Shown here one piece after another: positions 27,682-36,227 of a DNA stretch of 64,000 nt (position 1 is the first letter of the stretch; the number at the start of each line of letters is the position of its first letter). Source of the stretch: Rhizobium rosettiformans (GTDB taxonomy: Bacteria > Pseudomonadota > Alphaproteobacteria > Rhizobiales > Rhizobiaceae); assembly GCF_016806065.1 (NCBI RefSeq), contig NZ_CP032405.1, positions 3,810,001 through 3,874,000 on the forward strand. Reading direction: 5' to 3'. The position numbers and the translations under genes were made by a program. The notes under the pieces were generated by a model. That model was given only the letters and a program-made list of their open reading frames with translations, was not told the origin of the DNA and made no database searches.

Positions 27682-27723
27682 CTCCCTCGGCAGAACACTA
27701 GCGACCTTAATTATAAGTCGCAC

Positions 27724-28548
27724 CTATTTTTTGCGGGCTTGCGCCGCTTTAATCTGAACAAGCGTGTCCAGGTTCTGATTCACGCGGCAGTAGAACTCTT
27801 CGTCGATAAACGGACGCAGCATGAAGTCGTTTCCGCCAACCTTCAGGAAGCGGGCCGACAGCAGTCGGTTGGTCGATGACGAGACGCCGATGATTCGCAG
27901 CTCATGCGACCCGCGCACTGAACGGATGCGTCGCGTCAGCTCGAAACCGTCGATATCGGGCATGTTGTAGTCGGTGACCACGAGGCCGATATCCGGATTG
28001 GCCTTCAGGATCTCGATCGCCTTGGCGCCACTCTCGGCAAGGCTGACGCGGAAATTGTAGCGGCGCAGGCGGCTGGACAGAAGGGCGCGTGCGGTCGGAC
28101 TGTCGTCGACGATCAGCACGTGGTGACGGTGGTTGGTCAGAAAGCGATAGACCGACTCCGCCAACATTTCGACGGCGAAGACATTGTCCTTGAGGATGTA
28201 GTCGACAATGTCCTTGGCGAGCAGCTTTTCGCGCATCTCATCCTGGAACGTGCCCGTGAAGACCACGGTCGGGATGTTGCAGTCGATCAGGTATTCCAGC
28301 GCTTCGCCGTTTTCGGCGCCCGGCAGGTTGATGTTCGAGATCGCCAGAACCACCGGCTCCTGCGACAGCTCATTGGCCATCTGCAAGTCCTCGAACGTGC
28401 GGCATATCTCGATGTCGACACCCATCAGCTCCTTCAGGCGCTGACTGATCATCTGCGTGAAGACATTGGAGTCCTCACCGAGAACGATCCGAACATCGGG
28501 GAACGTCTCTCCCGAATACTGCATTCCAGAAATGCCGAGAACTGCCAT
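27724..28548 (-). CDS. Dual-receiver response regulator with degenerate first receiver
   Basis: Protein of 274 residues made of two receiver domains and no output domain. It is clearly paralogous to the receiver half of the downstream GGDEF protein (shared segments NLPGA, VVTDYNMPDIDGFELTRRIR, RLLSARFLKVGGNDF). The second receiver is complete (D148, D149, phospho-acceptor D193). In the first, the aligned phospho-acceptor is N72 (AISNINLPG), so it should not be phosphorylated in the normal way. It may act as a phosphate sink, scaffold or partner for the neighbouring cyclase. The start MAVLGISG at 28548 has a GAAGG site upstream. Confidence 0.9.
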   Translation of the reverse strand: MAVLGISGMQYSGETFPDVRIVLGEDSNVFTQMISQRLKELMGVDIEICRTFEDLQMANELSQEPVVLAISNINLPGAENGEALEYLIDCNIPTVVFTGTFQDEMREKLLAKDIVDYILKDNVFAVEMLAESVYRFLTNHRHHVLIVDDSPTARALLSSRLRRYNFRVSLAESGAKAIEILKANPDIGLVVTDYNMPDIDGFELTRRIRSVRGSHELRIIGVSSSTNRLLSARFLKVGGNDFMLRPFIDEEFYCRVNQNLDTLVQIKAAQARKK

Positions 28549-28699
28549 GACCAGCCTTCACCGTCTTGTTTATTTGTAAGACATCTAACAAAGGCCGTTT
28601 GCGGAAGCGTTAACTCAGGCTCTTCGCCTGCATCAACAATCCCGCATAGTTAAGCATTCAAGAATATCCAAGTACTCCGGCGAGCAGTGCTGGAACCGG

Positions 28700-28972
28700 T
28701 CACTTGATGGTGGCGATACCATCCTTGATTTCGACGGTTTCTTCGCCGGTGAGCCCGATCCGGTCTCCGTTGGGCAGGGTGAGGAAACACCCGGATGCGC
28801 AGATCGTGTCGGAGCCCCCGGCATCGAGCGAAATCTCGGTTCGTGTACCCTCTTCAACCACGACGATAACCACGGCGGAGCTGCCGGTGTTCAGCACCGA
28901 TGCCGCCAGTGTCGGCCCCGCCACCAAGCTACTAACCACCACGACAACCAACTGCGCATAGAACTGCTTCAT
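28700..28972 (-). CDS. Small exported protein of unknown function
   Basis: 90 residues: a signal peptide (MKQFYAQLVVVVVSSLVAGPTLAA, cleavage near residue 24) and a mature part of about 66 residues, with two Cys close together (CASGC) and a beta-rich pattern including LPNGDRIGLTGEETVEIKDG. I do not recognise the family. The start has no strong ribosome site. The gene stands alone on the minus strand between the MscS channel gene and the dual-receiver gene. Confidence 0.65.
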   Translation of the reverse strand: MKQFYAQLVVVVVSSLVAGPTLAASVLNTGSSAVVIVVVEEGTRTEISLDAGGSDTICASGCFLTLPNGDRIGLTGEETVEIKDGIATIK

Positions 28973-29082
28973 GCCGATAGCGGAGCCAAAGGCTCCGTCC
29001 TCTCAACCGCGCCCGGTACACCTCCGACCGCTCCTGCCCCTCTTGTGCCCCATTTCGCCTGAATGGCTGCTGAATGCGGCGT

Positions 29083-31683
29083 TCATGGCAGGAGTTTGTC
29101 ATCATCCGGCGCTGGAGACAATTCCTCTGCGAGTTCGGGACGATCGTCCGCCCGGGTCTTGCGCCGGACAAGAGCTTGCCGGTCATGCTCCTGGATATGC
29201 AGCATGACGTCCTGGTGCGGGTAAGGCATGACAATATCGCGGGCGCGGAAACGCCTGAGGATCTCGATACGGACTTCGTTACGCACCCGCAGACCGTTGG
29301 CAATGTCAGCGAGATGAAAGCGCAGTTCGAAATCGAGCGAGGATGCACCGAAACGAAGGAACTCCACATGCGGCTCGGGATTGCGCAGGACGTCGGACCG
29401 CTCGTTGACCACGGCCAGGAGCACGTCGATCACCTCCTGCGGATCCGCATCGTAGGCCACACTGACCGGCACTTCGGAGCGCTGCATGCGGTTGCGATGC
29501 GTCCAGTTGCCGAGCGGCGAGTTGATGAGCTCGGAATTCGGCACGATGATCGACTGCCGCCGGAAGGTCTCGATTTCGGTCGCGCGCACCGAGATCCGCT
29601 TGACGATGCCTTCATTGACCCCGGTTATCACGTGGTCGCCGACCTTGAAGGGCCGCTCGACCAGCAGGATCAGGCCGGAGACGAAGTTTGAGACGATGTT
29701 CTGCAGGCCAAAGCCGATACCGAGGGAGAGTGCACCGGCAACAAGCGCCAGGCTTGAGAGATCAATACCGGCTGCGGAAATGCCGATGATGCCGGCAATG
29801 CCGGTACCGAGATAACCCACACCGGTCTTCACCGAATTGCGCACGCCGCCGTCGATATGGCTGCGCGCCATGACATTGCCGTCCAGCCATTTCTGGAACC
29901 AGCGCGTCACGACTAGACCGGCAGCGAACAGCAGGATACCGCCGAGGATTCCGAAGATCGAGATGCGGATTGTGCCGACATTGATCTCGGTGAACAGGTT
30001 GAAGAGCCAGAGCTGCAGATCGCGCGGCTGGAAGCCCCAGGACATCAGGATGAGCGGAATGCCGGTCACCAGCGCAAAGGCGTAGATGATCAGACCGGCG
30101 CCGATGCCGCTCTGGTCGAGGCCAACGGCCGAGAGGCGGAATCGGCGTCCGATGAACTGGCCGACCCTTGTTTCCCCAAACTGATTGGGCGCGGAGATCG
30201 CCTTGCCGGTCAGGATACCGATATACATCGTTGCCAGAACCGCGCCCGTGAGCACGATCTGGGTCGCGAGGAAGCGCGCGAGCCCGACATAGCCGATGGC
30301 CGCCGCAAGGATCAGGACGGCACCGACAATCCGAAGCGTGATGGCCACCGCCCGTGGCCAGGGCCGTCCCCGGACTGCGGGATCGCCTGACTCGGCCAGC
30401 ACCGGCCGCAGGAAGGACATGAAGAAGAGCAGCAGGCCGATGACCACGGAGGAGGCAAAGCTGCGCATCACGGTCAGCACGACCGGCGAGCTGTAGCTCT
30501 CGTTCATGACGGACACGACATAGTCGAGGCCGTTGACGAGCGCCATCAGGAAGATTGCGATGCTGAGGTCTCGTGCACCCTTGTTTGAAAGCTTGACCAG
30601 CCGCCAATGGGGCGCCGCCGGCGCAAGCACCGCTCTTGAAATCGCCATGACGAAAAAGACAAGACCGATCAAGGCAAAGACCGACGCGATGATCGGAGCG
30701 ATGTCGGTTCTCAGCACATTGAACGTATCGAGCAGGAAATAGGTGGAAGCCAGAAAGAAGCTGAGTGCCAGGGACGGCAGGATCGTCGAGAAGAAGGCAA
30801 CCGAGAAACGGCTGAGATAAGAGGGCGATTCGATGGACAGGTCACGCCTGTTGATCCGCCCGAACAGCCGGTACTCGACAAACAAGATCAGCGAAGCGAG
30901 CGCCATAGAGAGAAGCACCGCGATGGCCAGCGGCAAGGCCTTGAACTTGAAGACGAAGGTCAGCCAACTCAGGATGCTCCGTTGAACCCGCTCGACATCG
31001 GCCGAGAAGGACTGGAGCGCATCCTCAAGCACGCTACCATTGATGTCGGTATGCTCAAGCAGCCGGCTGGTGAAGAGCGCACGGCGTGTGTCAGAGATCC
31101 GGTCGGACAGTGTCTTAGCCTCGATCGACAGGTCTTCGGCCTGACCGGTGAGCGCATTCACTTCCGCCCGCGCGGCGTTGAGCCGCGACCTCTCCTCAGC
31201 GACGCTCGCGCTTTCGGCCGGCTGCCCCTCGGCGGGCGGCGCGCCCAATTCCGTCAACCGACCCTGAATGGCATCGATCCGCGGACGCAAATCGACGGTA
31301 ATAGCCAGCGCCTCCCGCACCAGCGCGTCGGCCTTCACCTTCAGGTCTGCAAGGACGCCGTCTTCCTGCAGGTTTTTCTCGACCTGCTCGCGCAGGCCGG
31401 TCAGCCGTGTCCGAGCCTCTTCGACGCGCCGCTCGGCAGCGACGATCTGCTCATCGCGTTGTGGCGGCGGTGCGACCGGGGCGGCAGCCGGGGCCGCAGT
31501 CGGCGCCAATGTCTCCGGTTGCAGCTGCGGCCCCTCGGGCGCTTCGACCGGAGCCGGCTCAGTCACCGCCGGCGCAGCATCGGTGTTCTGTGCTTGGCCA
31601 ACGCCTGGCGAAAGCAGGAAAGAAGACCCCGCCGCCAGAAGGCAGAGCGTGACAGCGAAATAAATCGAACGGAATCGGATCAA
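29083..31683 (-). CDS. Large MscS-family mechanosensitive channel (DUF3772 type)
   Basis: Inner-membrane channel of 866 residues. A signal peptide (about 1-31, ending GVGQAQ) precedes a Pro/Ala-rich segment, a periplasmic coiled-coil domain of the DUF3772 type, about eleven membrane helices and a C-terminal MscS domain. The pore helix region is ALVAGALSLGIGFGLQNIVSNFVSG, followed by the beta domain (ILLVERPFKVGDHVITG, RATEIETFRRQSIIVPNSELINSPLGNW). The length is typical of MscK/YbdG-like large members. The first codon is TTG at 31683; no in-frame ATG exists near the signal peptide. It protects against osmotic downshock or senses membrane tension. Confidence 0.92.
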   Translation of the reverse strand: MIRFRSIYFAVTLCLLAAGSSFLLSPGVGQAQNTDAAPAVTEPAPVEAPEGPQLQPETLAPTAAPAAAPVAPPPQRDEQIVAAERRVEEARTRLTGLREQVEKNLQEDGVLADLKVKADALVREALAITVDLRPRIDAIQGRLTELGAPPAEGQPAESASVAEERSRLNAARAEVNALTGQAEDLSIEAKTLSDRISDTRRALFTSRLLEHTDINGSVLEDALQSFSADVERVQRSILSWLTFVFKFKALPLAIAVLLSMALASLILFVEYRLFGRINRRDLSIESPSYLSRFSVAFFSTILPSLALSFFLASTYFLLDTFNVLRTDIAPIIASVFALIGLVFFVMAISRAVLAPAAPHWRLVKLSNKGARDLSIAIFLMALVNGLDYVVSVMNESYSSPVVLTVMRSFASSVVIGLLLFFMSFLRPVLAESGDPAVRGRPWPRAVAITLRIVGAVLILAAAIGYVGLARFLATQIVLTGAVLATMYIGILTGKAISAPNQFGETRVGQFIGRRFRLSAVGLDQSGIGAGLIIYAFALVTGIPLILMSWGFQPRDLQLWLFNLFTEINVGTIRISIFGILGGILLFAAGLVVTRWFQKWLDGNVMARSHIDGGVRNSVKTGVGYLGTGIAGIIGISAAGIDLSSLALVAGALSLGIGFGLQNIVSNFVSGLILLVERPFKVGDHVITGVNEGIVKRISVRATEIETFRRQSIIVPNSELINSPLGNWTHRNRMQRSEVPVSVAYDADPQEVIDVLLAVVNERSDVLRNPEPHVEFLRFGASSLDFELRFHLADIANGLRVRNEVRIEILRRFRARDIVMPYPHQDVMLHIQEHDRQALVRRKTRADDRPELAEELSPAPDDDKLLP

Positions 31684-31764
31684 AACATGGTCCAGTGCGT
31701 GGATGAAAGCCGCAGGACAATAGATCCAGTTAAAGGCAAAAGAAAGAAGGGCTTAATGGAAGAA

Positions 31765-31790
31765 CCCGCCGTCCCTGACAGTCCGGCGGG
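31765..31790 (-). terminator. Putative terminator after hutX
   Basis: Stem CCCGCCG / CGGCGGG (31765-31771 and 31784-31790) with a 12-base loop. Reading the minus strand, it lies 14 bases after the HutX stop and is followed by TTCTTCC, a modest T-rich tail. Confidence 0.55.
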
Positions 31791-31804
31791 GAAGAGTTTA
31801 TCCG

Positions 31805-32323
31805 TCAGGCGACGGTCTGTCGCAAAGCTTCGAAGCGGGCGACCTGATCTTCCAGGAGATTGCGCTCCTTGTCGCGACGGACGAAGACCTTGAACATGGC
31901 CTTTCCGTCAGCATTCATGAACCAGACGGAACAAGACCGGCGCCCATGGAAGCCGCGATCGACGAAAGCGATCGAGACACAACGTTCTTTGCGGATGTGA
32001 CCGCCGATCGGACTGTCGCCATGGATGTTGAACCAGCCATGCCCTTCGCTGCCTTCGGGAAGACTGCCTTCGACCTCGAGCACGATGTCGTCAGTGTGGA
32101 CGATCATCAGGATCTCGCCCCAGGAGGTTAGGTCCTTCCAGATCGGCTCCCACTTCTCGGAGGGCACCACCACGGCGGCCCCGTCCGGCAGGATGGCGAG
32201 CACTTCGGCAGGCGTCACCTCAGCCTTGGCGGCGATCTGTTCGATCACGCCGTCAGGCTTTTCGGCGAGCGCCGCCAGCGACCGCTCGCGTCTGTCACCG
32301 TTGCTTTGCGTCAACGTGTCCAT
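31805..32323 (-). CDS. hutX: HutX/ChuX-family haem utilisation protein
   Basis: Cytosolic haem-binding protein of 172 residues in the HutX/HugX/ChuX family, which binds incoming haem and can transfer it to degrading enzymes. Recognisable segments are the N-terminal helices (KPDGVIEQIAAKAEVTPAEVLAILP), EILMIVHTDDIVLEVEGSLP, HGWFNIHGDSPIGGHI and FVDRGFHGRRSCSVWFMNADGKAMFKVFV. GAGG precedes the ATG by about 6 bases and lies in the end of the upstream IsdG-like gene, with 7 bases between the genes. The pair is divergent from hmuTUV, so it is part of the haem uptake locus. Confidence 0.9.
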   Translation of the reverse strand: MDTLTQSNGDRRERSLAALAEKPDGVIEQIAAKAEVTPAEVLAILPDGAAVVVPSEKWEPIWKDLTSWGEILMIVHTDDIVLEVEGSLPEGSEGHGWFNIHGDSPIGGHIRKERCVSIAFVDRGFHGRRSCSVWFMNADGKAMFKVFVRRDKERNLLEDQVARFEALRQTVA

Positions 32324-32330
32324 CAGAGCC

Positions 32331-32675
32331 TCACGCGGCTTCGGAAGCCGAGCGCTTGCCCGAGCGGTCTTCATGAATGATGACGTCGAAGCCCTCGAAA
32401 TGCGGGCCGGAGAGATACTGCACCTTGCTCTCGCCGGCACGTGCATGCGCGGCGCGGAACTGCTCAGACTTCGTCCAGGCGACGAAATGGCCATGGGTCT
32501 CCCAGACGGTATGCGAGGCATACAGCGTATGGTCTTCGGCCTTCGGACCCTTCAGCATGTGGAATTCGATGTAACCCGGCATTTCAGCAAGCCGGCCTTC
32601 GCGGGCCTTCCACTGGTTCTCAAAGGCTTCCTCGAAGCCCGGGACGACGCGAAAACGGTTCATGGCGATGTACAT
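32331..32675 (-). CDS. IsdG-like haem-degrading monooxygenase (ABM family)
   Basis: Antibiotic-biosynthesis-monooxygenase fold protein of 114 residues. It starts MYIAMNRFRVVPGFEEAF, giving N6 where IsdG/HmuQ-type haem oxygenases have the catalytic Asn, and continues with LYASHTVWETHGHFVAWTKSEQFRAAH, which supplies the Trp and His candidates for the remaining catalytic triad. In Bradyrhizobium such proteins (HmuQ/HmuD) cleave haem to release iron. AGAGGGAAG is upstream of ATG 32675. It is probably transcribed with hutX, opposite hmuTUV. Haem degradation is inferred from residues and context. Confidence 0.85.
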   Translation of the reverse strand: MYIAMNRFRVVPGFEEAFENQWKAREGRLAEMPGYIEFHMLKGPKAEDHTLYASHTVWETHGHFVAWTKSEQFRAAHARAGESKVQYLSGPHFEGFDVIIHEDRSGKRSASEAA

Positions 32676-32793
32676 GGGTCTGCTTCCCTCTTTGCAAGAC
32701 AAGATCTGATCGTCGCGGTAGGTCATGGGCTCGGCTGACGAGTTTACCCCGAAATCCGGACCACTGGAACAACCGCGATCTGTTGCCTTCCTA

Positions 32794-32823
32794 TTTAAAC
32801 TTGTGTAGCACAGTCAAGTTAAA
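32794..32823. promoter_or_regulatory. Inverted repeat in the divergent haem promoter region
   Basis: TTTAAACTTG (32794-32803), an 11-base spacer and CAAGTTAAA (32815-32823) form an almost perfect inverted repeat, one base short in the right arm. It lies in a 247-base A/T-enriched gap between the IsdG-like gene and hmuT, so one site could control both directions. Rhizobial haem genes are commonly under iron regulators such as Irr or RirA, but the match to either published site is not good enough to name one. Confidence 0.55.
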
Positions 32824-32922
32824 TGTCGGGAGCTTCCCGCACATGAGCACTCTCATCATCGGCGATCCAGAGCGGCATCGTGCCTGCCTCCGGGCGCCCG
32901 GATCATAGGTTCGAGCACATCC

Positions 32923-33801
32923 ATGTTGTCCCTTCGCCCATCCCGCCGCAAGCTCCTCTCCGCCCTCGCCTTCGCCCTGTCCTTGCCGCTCGTTCTGCCA
33001 CAGACGGCTGTGGCCAAGGATGCCCAGCGGATCGTCGCGATCGGCGGCACTGTGACGGAGATCATCTATGCGCTCGGCGAGGGTGACAGGGTGGTCGCCG
33101 TCGACACGACAAGCCTCTATCCGCCGGAAGCAACCGCAAAGCCTGACATCGGCTATGTCCGCCAGGTCTCGGCCGAAGGCGTCCTTTCCCAGAGACCCGA
33201 TCTGATCATCGCGGAAGCCGGTGCCGGCCCGGTCGACTCGATCAATATCCTCAAGGCGAGCGGCCTCAGCTTCGTCAGCATCCCCTCGCCGCCCGAGACA
33301 TCGGCGATCCCCGACAAGATCCGCGCTATCGGCCAAGCAATCGGCCGCGCCGAAAAGGCGGAGGCACTGGCGACATCGGTTGAAGCAAGCCTGAAGGCCA
33401 TCGAAGACAAGGTGAAGGCCTCAACAGGCCCGAAGAAGAAGGTGCTGTTCGCTCTCTCCCTTGCCAATGGCCGCGTCATGGCGGCTGGCAGCGAAAGCTC
33501 CGCCGACGCGATGATCCGCCTTGCCGGCGGCGAAAACGCGGTCTCAACCATCTCTGGATACAAGCCGCTGACCGACGAAGCGGTGATCGCCGCAGCCCCC
33601 GACGTTATCCTGGTGATGAGCGGCGGCGCACAGCATCTGACGGCCGAAAAGGCCTTTGAGCTCCCTGCCCTTGCAGCAACCCCGGCCGGCGCGAACAAGG
33701 CCTTCCTCACCATGGACGGCCTCTATCTCCTCGGTCTCGGACCGCGTGCTGCCGACGCCGCCCGTGACCTGAACGCCATGCTCTATCCGGAAGGGCAGTA
33801 A
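32923..33801 (+). CDS. hmuT: Haem ABC transporter substrate-binding protein
   Basis: Periplasmic haem carrier of 292 residues. The N-terminus is a basic Arg-rich signal peptide (RRKLLSALAFALSLPLVLP). The mature protein begins KDAQRIVAIGGTVTEIIYALG, typical of HmuT. It includes VDTTSLYPPEATAKPDIGYVRQVSAEGVLSQRPDLIIAEAGAGP and a later YLLGLGPRAADAARDL. The length is normal. hmuU follows after 2 bases. In other rhizobia hmuS usually stands just before hmuT; it is missing here, and no outer-membrane haem receptor is in the window. Confidence 0.93.
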   Translation: MLSLRPSRRKLLSALAFALSLPLVLPQTAVAKDAQRIVAIGGTVTEIIYALGEGDRVVAVDTTSLYPPEATAKPDIGYVRQVSAEGVLSQRPDLIIAEAGAGPVDSINILKASGLSFVSIPSPPETSAIPDKIRAIGQAIGRAEKAEALATSVEASLKAIEDKVKASTGPKKKVLFALSLANGRVMAAGSESSADAMIRLAGGENAVSTISGYKPLTDEAVIAAAPDVILVMSGGAQHLTAEKAFELPALAATPAGANKAFLTMDGLYLLGLGPRAADAARDLNAMLYPEGQ

Positions 33802-33803
33802 CC

Positions 33804-34892
33804 GTGAACACGCTGGCCCTGATGTCGACCCTCGGCAGACGTGACGGAGATCGCTCTGCTCTCGGGTTTATCGTTCTTGCCCTGCTGGCTGTGTTGCTTG
33901 CGATTGCCGTCTTCGTTTCGATCGTGATCGGTCCGACCGGCGTCGGCCTGCCGCATCTGGTCGCCTATCTGACCGGCGATCATGCGAGCATGGATCAGCA
34001 GAACCTGATTATCCTCGAAGCCGTGCGCCTTCCACGCACCGGCATGGGCCTCCTGATCGGCGCAGCACTGGGTGTCTCCGGCGCCATGATGCAGGGCCTC
34101 TTCCGCAATCCCCTGGCCGACCCCGGCATCGTCGGGGTCACCTCCGGGGCAGCACTTGCCGCCGTGATCGCCATCGTGCTCGGCCCCACCCTCCTCTTTC
34201 CGCTGCAGGTCGTCTTCGGCGAACAATTCCTGCCGCTGATGGCTTTCCTCGGTGGCCTCGGCAACACTTTCCTGCTCTACGTCATCGCCACCCGTAACGG
34301 CCAGACATCGACGACGGCCCTCATCCTCTCGGGGATTGCGATTGCTGCCATGACTGGGGCTGCCACCGGCCTCCTGATCTTCATCGCCGATGACCGGGCG
34401 CTGCGCGACATCACTTTCTGGTCTCTCGGCTCATTGAGCGGCGCGACGACGGACAAGATCATCGCCATCCTGCCCTTTGTTCTCTTCGTGCTGGCGATCA
34501 TTCCCTTCGTCGCACGCGGATTGGACGCGCTGATCCTCGGCGACGCCGCAGCCTTCCACATGGGCGTGCCCGTGCAGCGGCTGAAGCGCATGACGATCCT
34601 CGCCGTGGCAGCCGCCTGCGGTGCCACGGTTGCGGCTGCTGGCTCGATTGGCTTCATCGGCATTGTCGTGCCGCATCTGCTGCGTCTCGCGATCGGACCG
34701 TCACATCGCTTCCTGCTGCCGGCTTCCGCGCTCGGCGGGGCAGCCTTGCTGCTTCTCGCTGATACGGTCGCCCGCACCATCGCCGCACCGGCAGAACTGC
34801 CGATCGGCATCATCACCGCGATCCTCGGCGCGCCCGTCTTCCTGATGCTTCTACTCGGCAAACAGGGCCGCCAGGCCATGGAGGGATTGTAA
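33804..34892 (+). CDS. hmuU: Haem ABC transporter permease
   Basis: FecCD-family permease of 362 residues with about ten helices. Signatures include DQQNLIILEAVRLPRTGMGLLIGAALGVSGAMMQGLFRNPLADPGIVGVTSG and WSLGSLSGATTDK, plus GSIGFIGIVVPHLLRLAIGPSHR, the cytoplasmic loop that contacts the ATPase. GTG 33804 is used, with GGAAGGG about 8 bases upstream. The stop overlaps the hmuV start by one base. It forms the channel of the HmuTUV haem importer. Confidence 0.94.
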   Translation: MNTLALMSTLGRRDGDRSALGFIVLALLAVLLAIAVFVSIVIGPTGVGLPHLVAYLTGDHASMDQQNLIILEAVRLPRTGMGLLIGAALGVSGAMMQGLFRNPLADPGIVGVTSGAALAAVIAIVLGPTLLFPLQVVFGEQFLPLMAFLGGLGNTFLLYVIATRNGQTSTTALILSGIAIAAMTGAATGLLIFIADDRALRDITFWSLGSLSGATTDKIIAILPFVLFVLAIIPFVARGLDALILGDAAAFHMGVPVQRLKRMTILAVAAACGATVAAAGSIGFIGIVVPHLLRLAIGPSHRFLLPASALGGAALLLLADTVARTIAAPAELPIGIITAILGAPVFLMLLLGKQGRQAMEGL

Positions 34893-35683
34893 TGATCCGC
34901 GCACACGACATCACGATCAGCCGCGGTGGACGCGTTCTCGTCGACAAGGTCAGCCTGCATCTGGAAGCGGGCAAGGTCACCGTGATCATCGGCCCCAACG
35001 GGGCGGGCAAGTCCACCCTCTTGAAGACCCTTTCGGGCGAGATGCGCCCCGACCACGGTGACATCCTATACCAGGACCGGCGTATCGCCTCGCTGAGCCC
35101 CGTGGAACTCGCGCGAGAGCGGGCAGTGCTGCCGCAATCCACCGCCCTCTCCTTCCCCTTCACGGCGCTTGAGGTGGTGCGCATGGGCGCCGTTGCGCAC
35201 GGCAGCCGCGATCCTAATGTTGCGGGCCGCCAGGCGCTTATCCGTGTAGGGCTGGGTGGCTTCGAGGGGCGCAGCTACAACGCGCTATCAGGTGGCGAGC
35301 AACAGCGCGTGCAGCTGGCCCGCGTCCTGGCACAGATGCCCGATCCTGTTCTTGATGGTCGTCCACGCGCGATCTTCCTCGACGAGCCGACGGCAAGCCT
35401 GGATATCGGTCACCAGATCTCGGTTCTTGAGCTCGCCCGTGACTTTGCCCGACGCGGCGGTGTCGTCCTGGCCATCCTGCACGACCTCAACCTCGCCGCT
35501 GAATTCGCCGATCACCTGGCCGTCCTCCACCACGGCAAACTGATCCGTGAAGGTCATCCCAAGGAAACGATCGACGACGAGACGATTGCCCATGTCTACG
35601 GCATTGCCGGCAGCGTCGGACGGCTGCCAAGTGCTGCGATCCCTTATGTTCTGCCCCAGGCCCGGTTCAGCGCGACACGCTGA
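34892..35683 (+). CDS. hmuV: Haem ABC transporter ATP-binding protein
   Basis: Importer ATPase of 263 residues. The Walker A is GPNGAGKST (G34 to T42, K40), the signature motif is LSGGEQQRVQLARVLAQ, and the Walker B is RAIFLDEPTASLD with the H-loop ILHDLNLAAEFAD. The length and order match HmuV/BtuD-like subunits. Its ATG overlaps the hmuU stop (TAATG). It energises haem uptake through HmuU. The gene ends the operon; no clear terminator was found in the following 300 bases. Confidence 0.94.
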   Translation: MIRAHDITISRGGRVLVDKVSLHLEAGKVTVIIGPNGAGKSTLLKTLSGEMRPDHGDILYQDRRIASLSPVELARERAVLPQSTALSFPFTALEVVRMGAVAHGSRDPNVAGRQALIRVGLGGFEGRSYNALSGGEQQRVQLARVLAQMPDPVLDGRPRAIFLDEPTASLDIGHQISVLELARDFARRGGVVLAILHDLNLAAEFADHLAVLHHGKLIREGHPKETIDDETIAHVYGIAGSVGRLPSAAIPYVLPQARFSATR

Positions 35684-35697
35684 GCCGGCTACCTTAG

Positions 35698-35716
35698 TTG
35701 TCCACAGTTATCCACA
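35698..35716 (+). promoter_or_regulatory. Tandem DnaA-box-like nonamers in a 319-base gap
   Basis: TTGTCCACA (35698-35706) and TTATCCACA (35708-35716) lie one base apart; the second is a perfect DnaA consensus nonamer. They are in the gene-free stretch 35684-36002 between hmuV and tRNA-Lys, where I found no ORF or terminator. A DnaA-titration or DnaA-controlled site is possible. I did not see the A/T-rich unwinding region or box cluster needed to call an origin. Confidence 0.55.
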
Positions 35717-36002
35717 GGGCAAGACCGACGAACGCGCACAAAAATCCGCAACAAACCCGGAACATGAGCGACGGCACTGGAGAACGTATGACGAACATCG
35801 GCGCCCAGAGCGAAAGATGTCCGCCCATTTCTTTCCGCGACATTTTGATAGCCGGCTAAACTGATGTGTGCCTAGGCCAAGAACGGCTTGCCGAACGACC
35901 AATCGGCTCTGTTATCGCCATCCAGCCACGCCCTGAGGACACAACAAACCCGATGCGCGCAGAACTCCGCCGAAGGACCACATATTGTTTTGAAGAATAA
36001 AA

Positions 36003-36078
<76 letters not shown>

Positions 36079-36131
36079 GCCTGACACCGTTTCCGGTCTC
36101 GTCCGCCCCGTTTCTGGTGGCGTGACCGGGC

Positions 36132-36159
36132 GTATAAACAGGATCTGCGACCTTGTCTA
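36132..36159 (-). promoter_or_regulatory. Probable promoter of tRNA-Lys
   Basis: On the minus strand, TAGACA (36159-36154), a 16-base spacer and TTATAC (36137-36132). Transcription would begin near 36125, about 47 bases before the mature tRNA 5' end. Confidence 0.55.
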
Positions 36160-36227
36160 GCGCCGCTGCAAAAATTCTTGGCCCTTTGGTCAAAAAAATT
36201 TCAAAAACCGGGAAATATCCAATCTTT

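Noticed and set aside
32676..32922. RirA (TGA-N9-TCA type) or Irr box in the haem promoter gap
   Set aside because: No convincing match to either pattern as I know them; reported only as an unassigned inverted repeat.
35684..36002. Replication origin
   Set aside because: Only two DnaA-like boxes, no A/T-rich unwinding stretch, and no hemE, dnaA or dnaN context.
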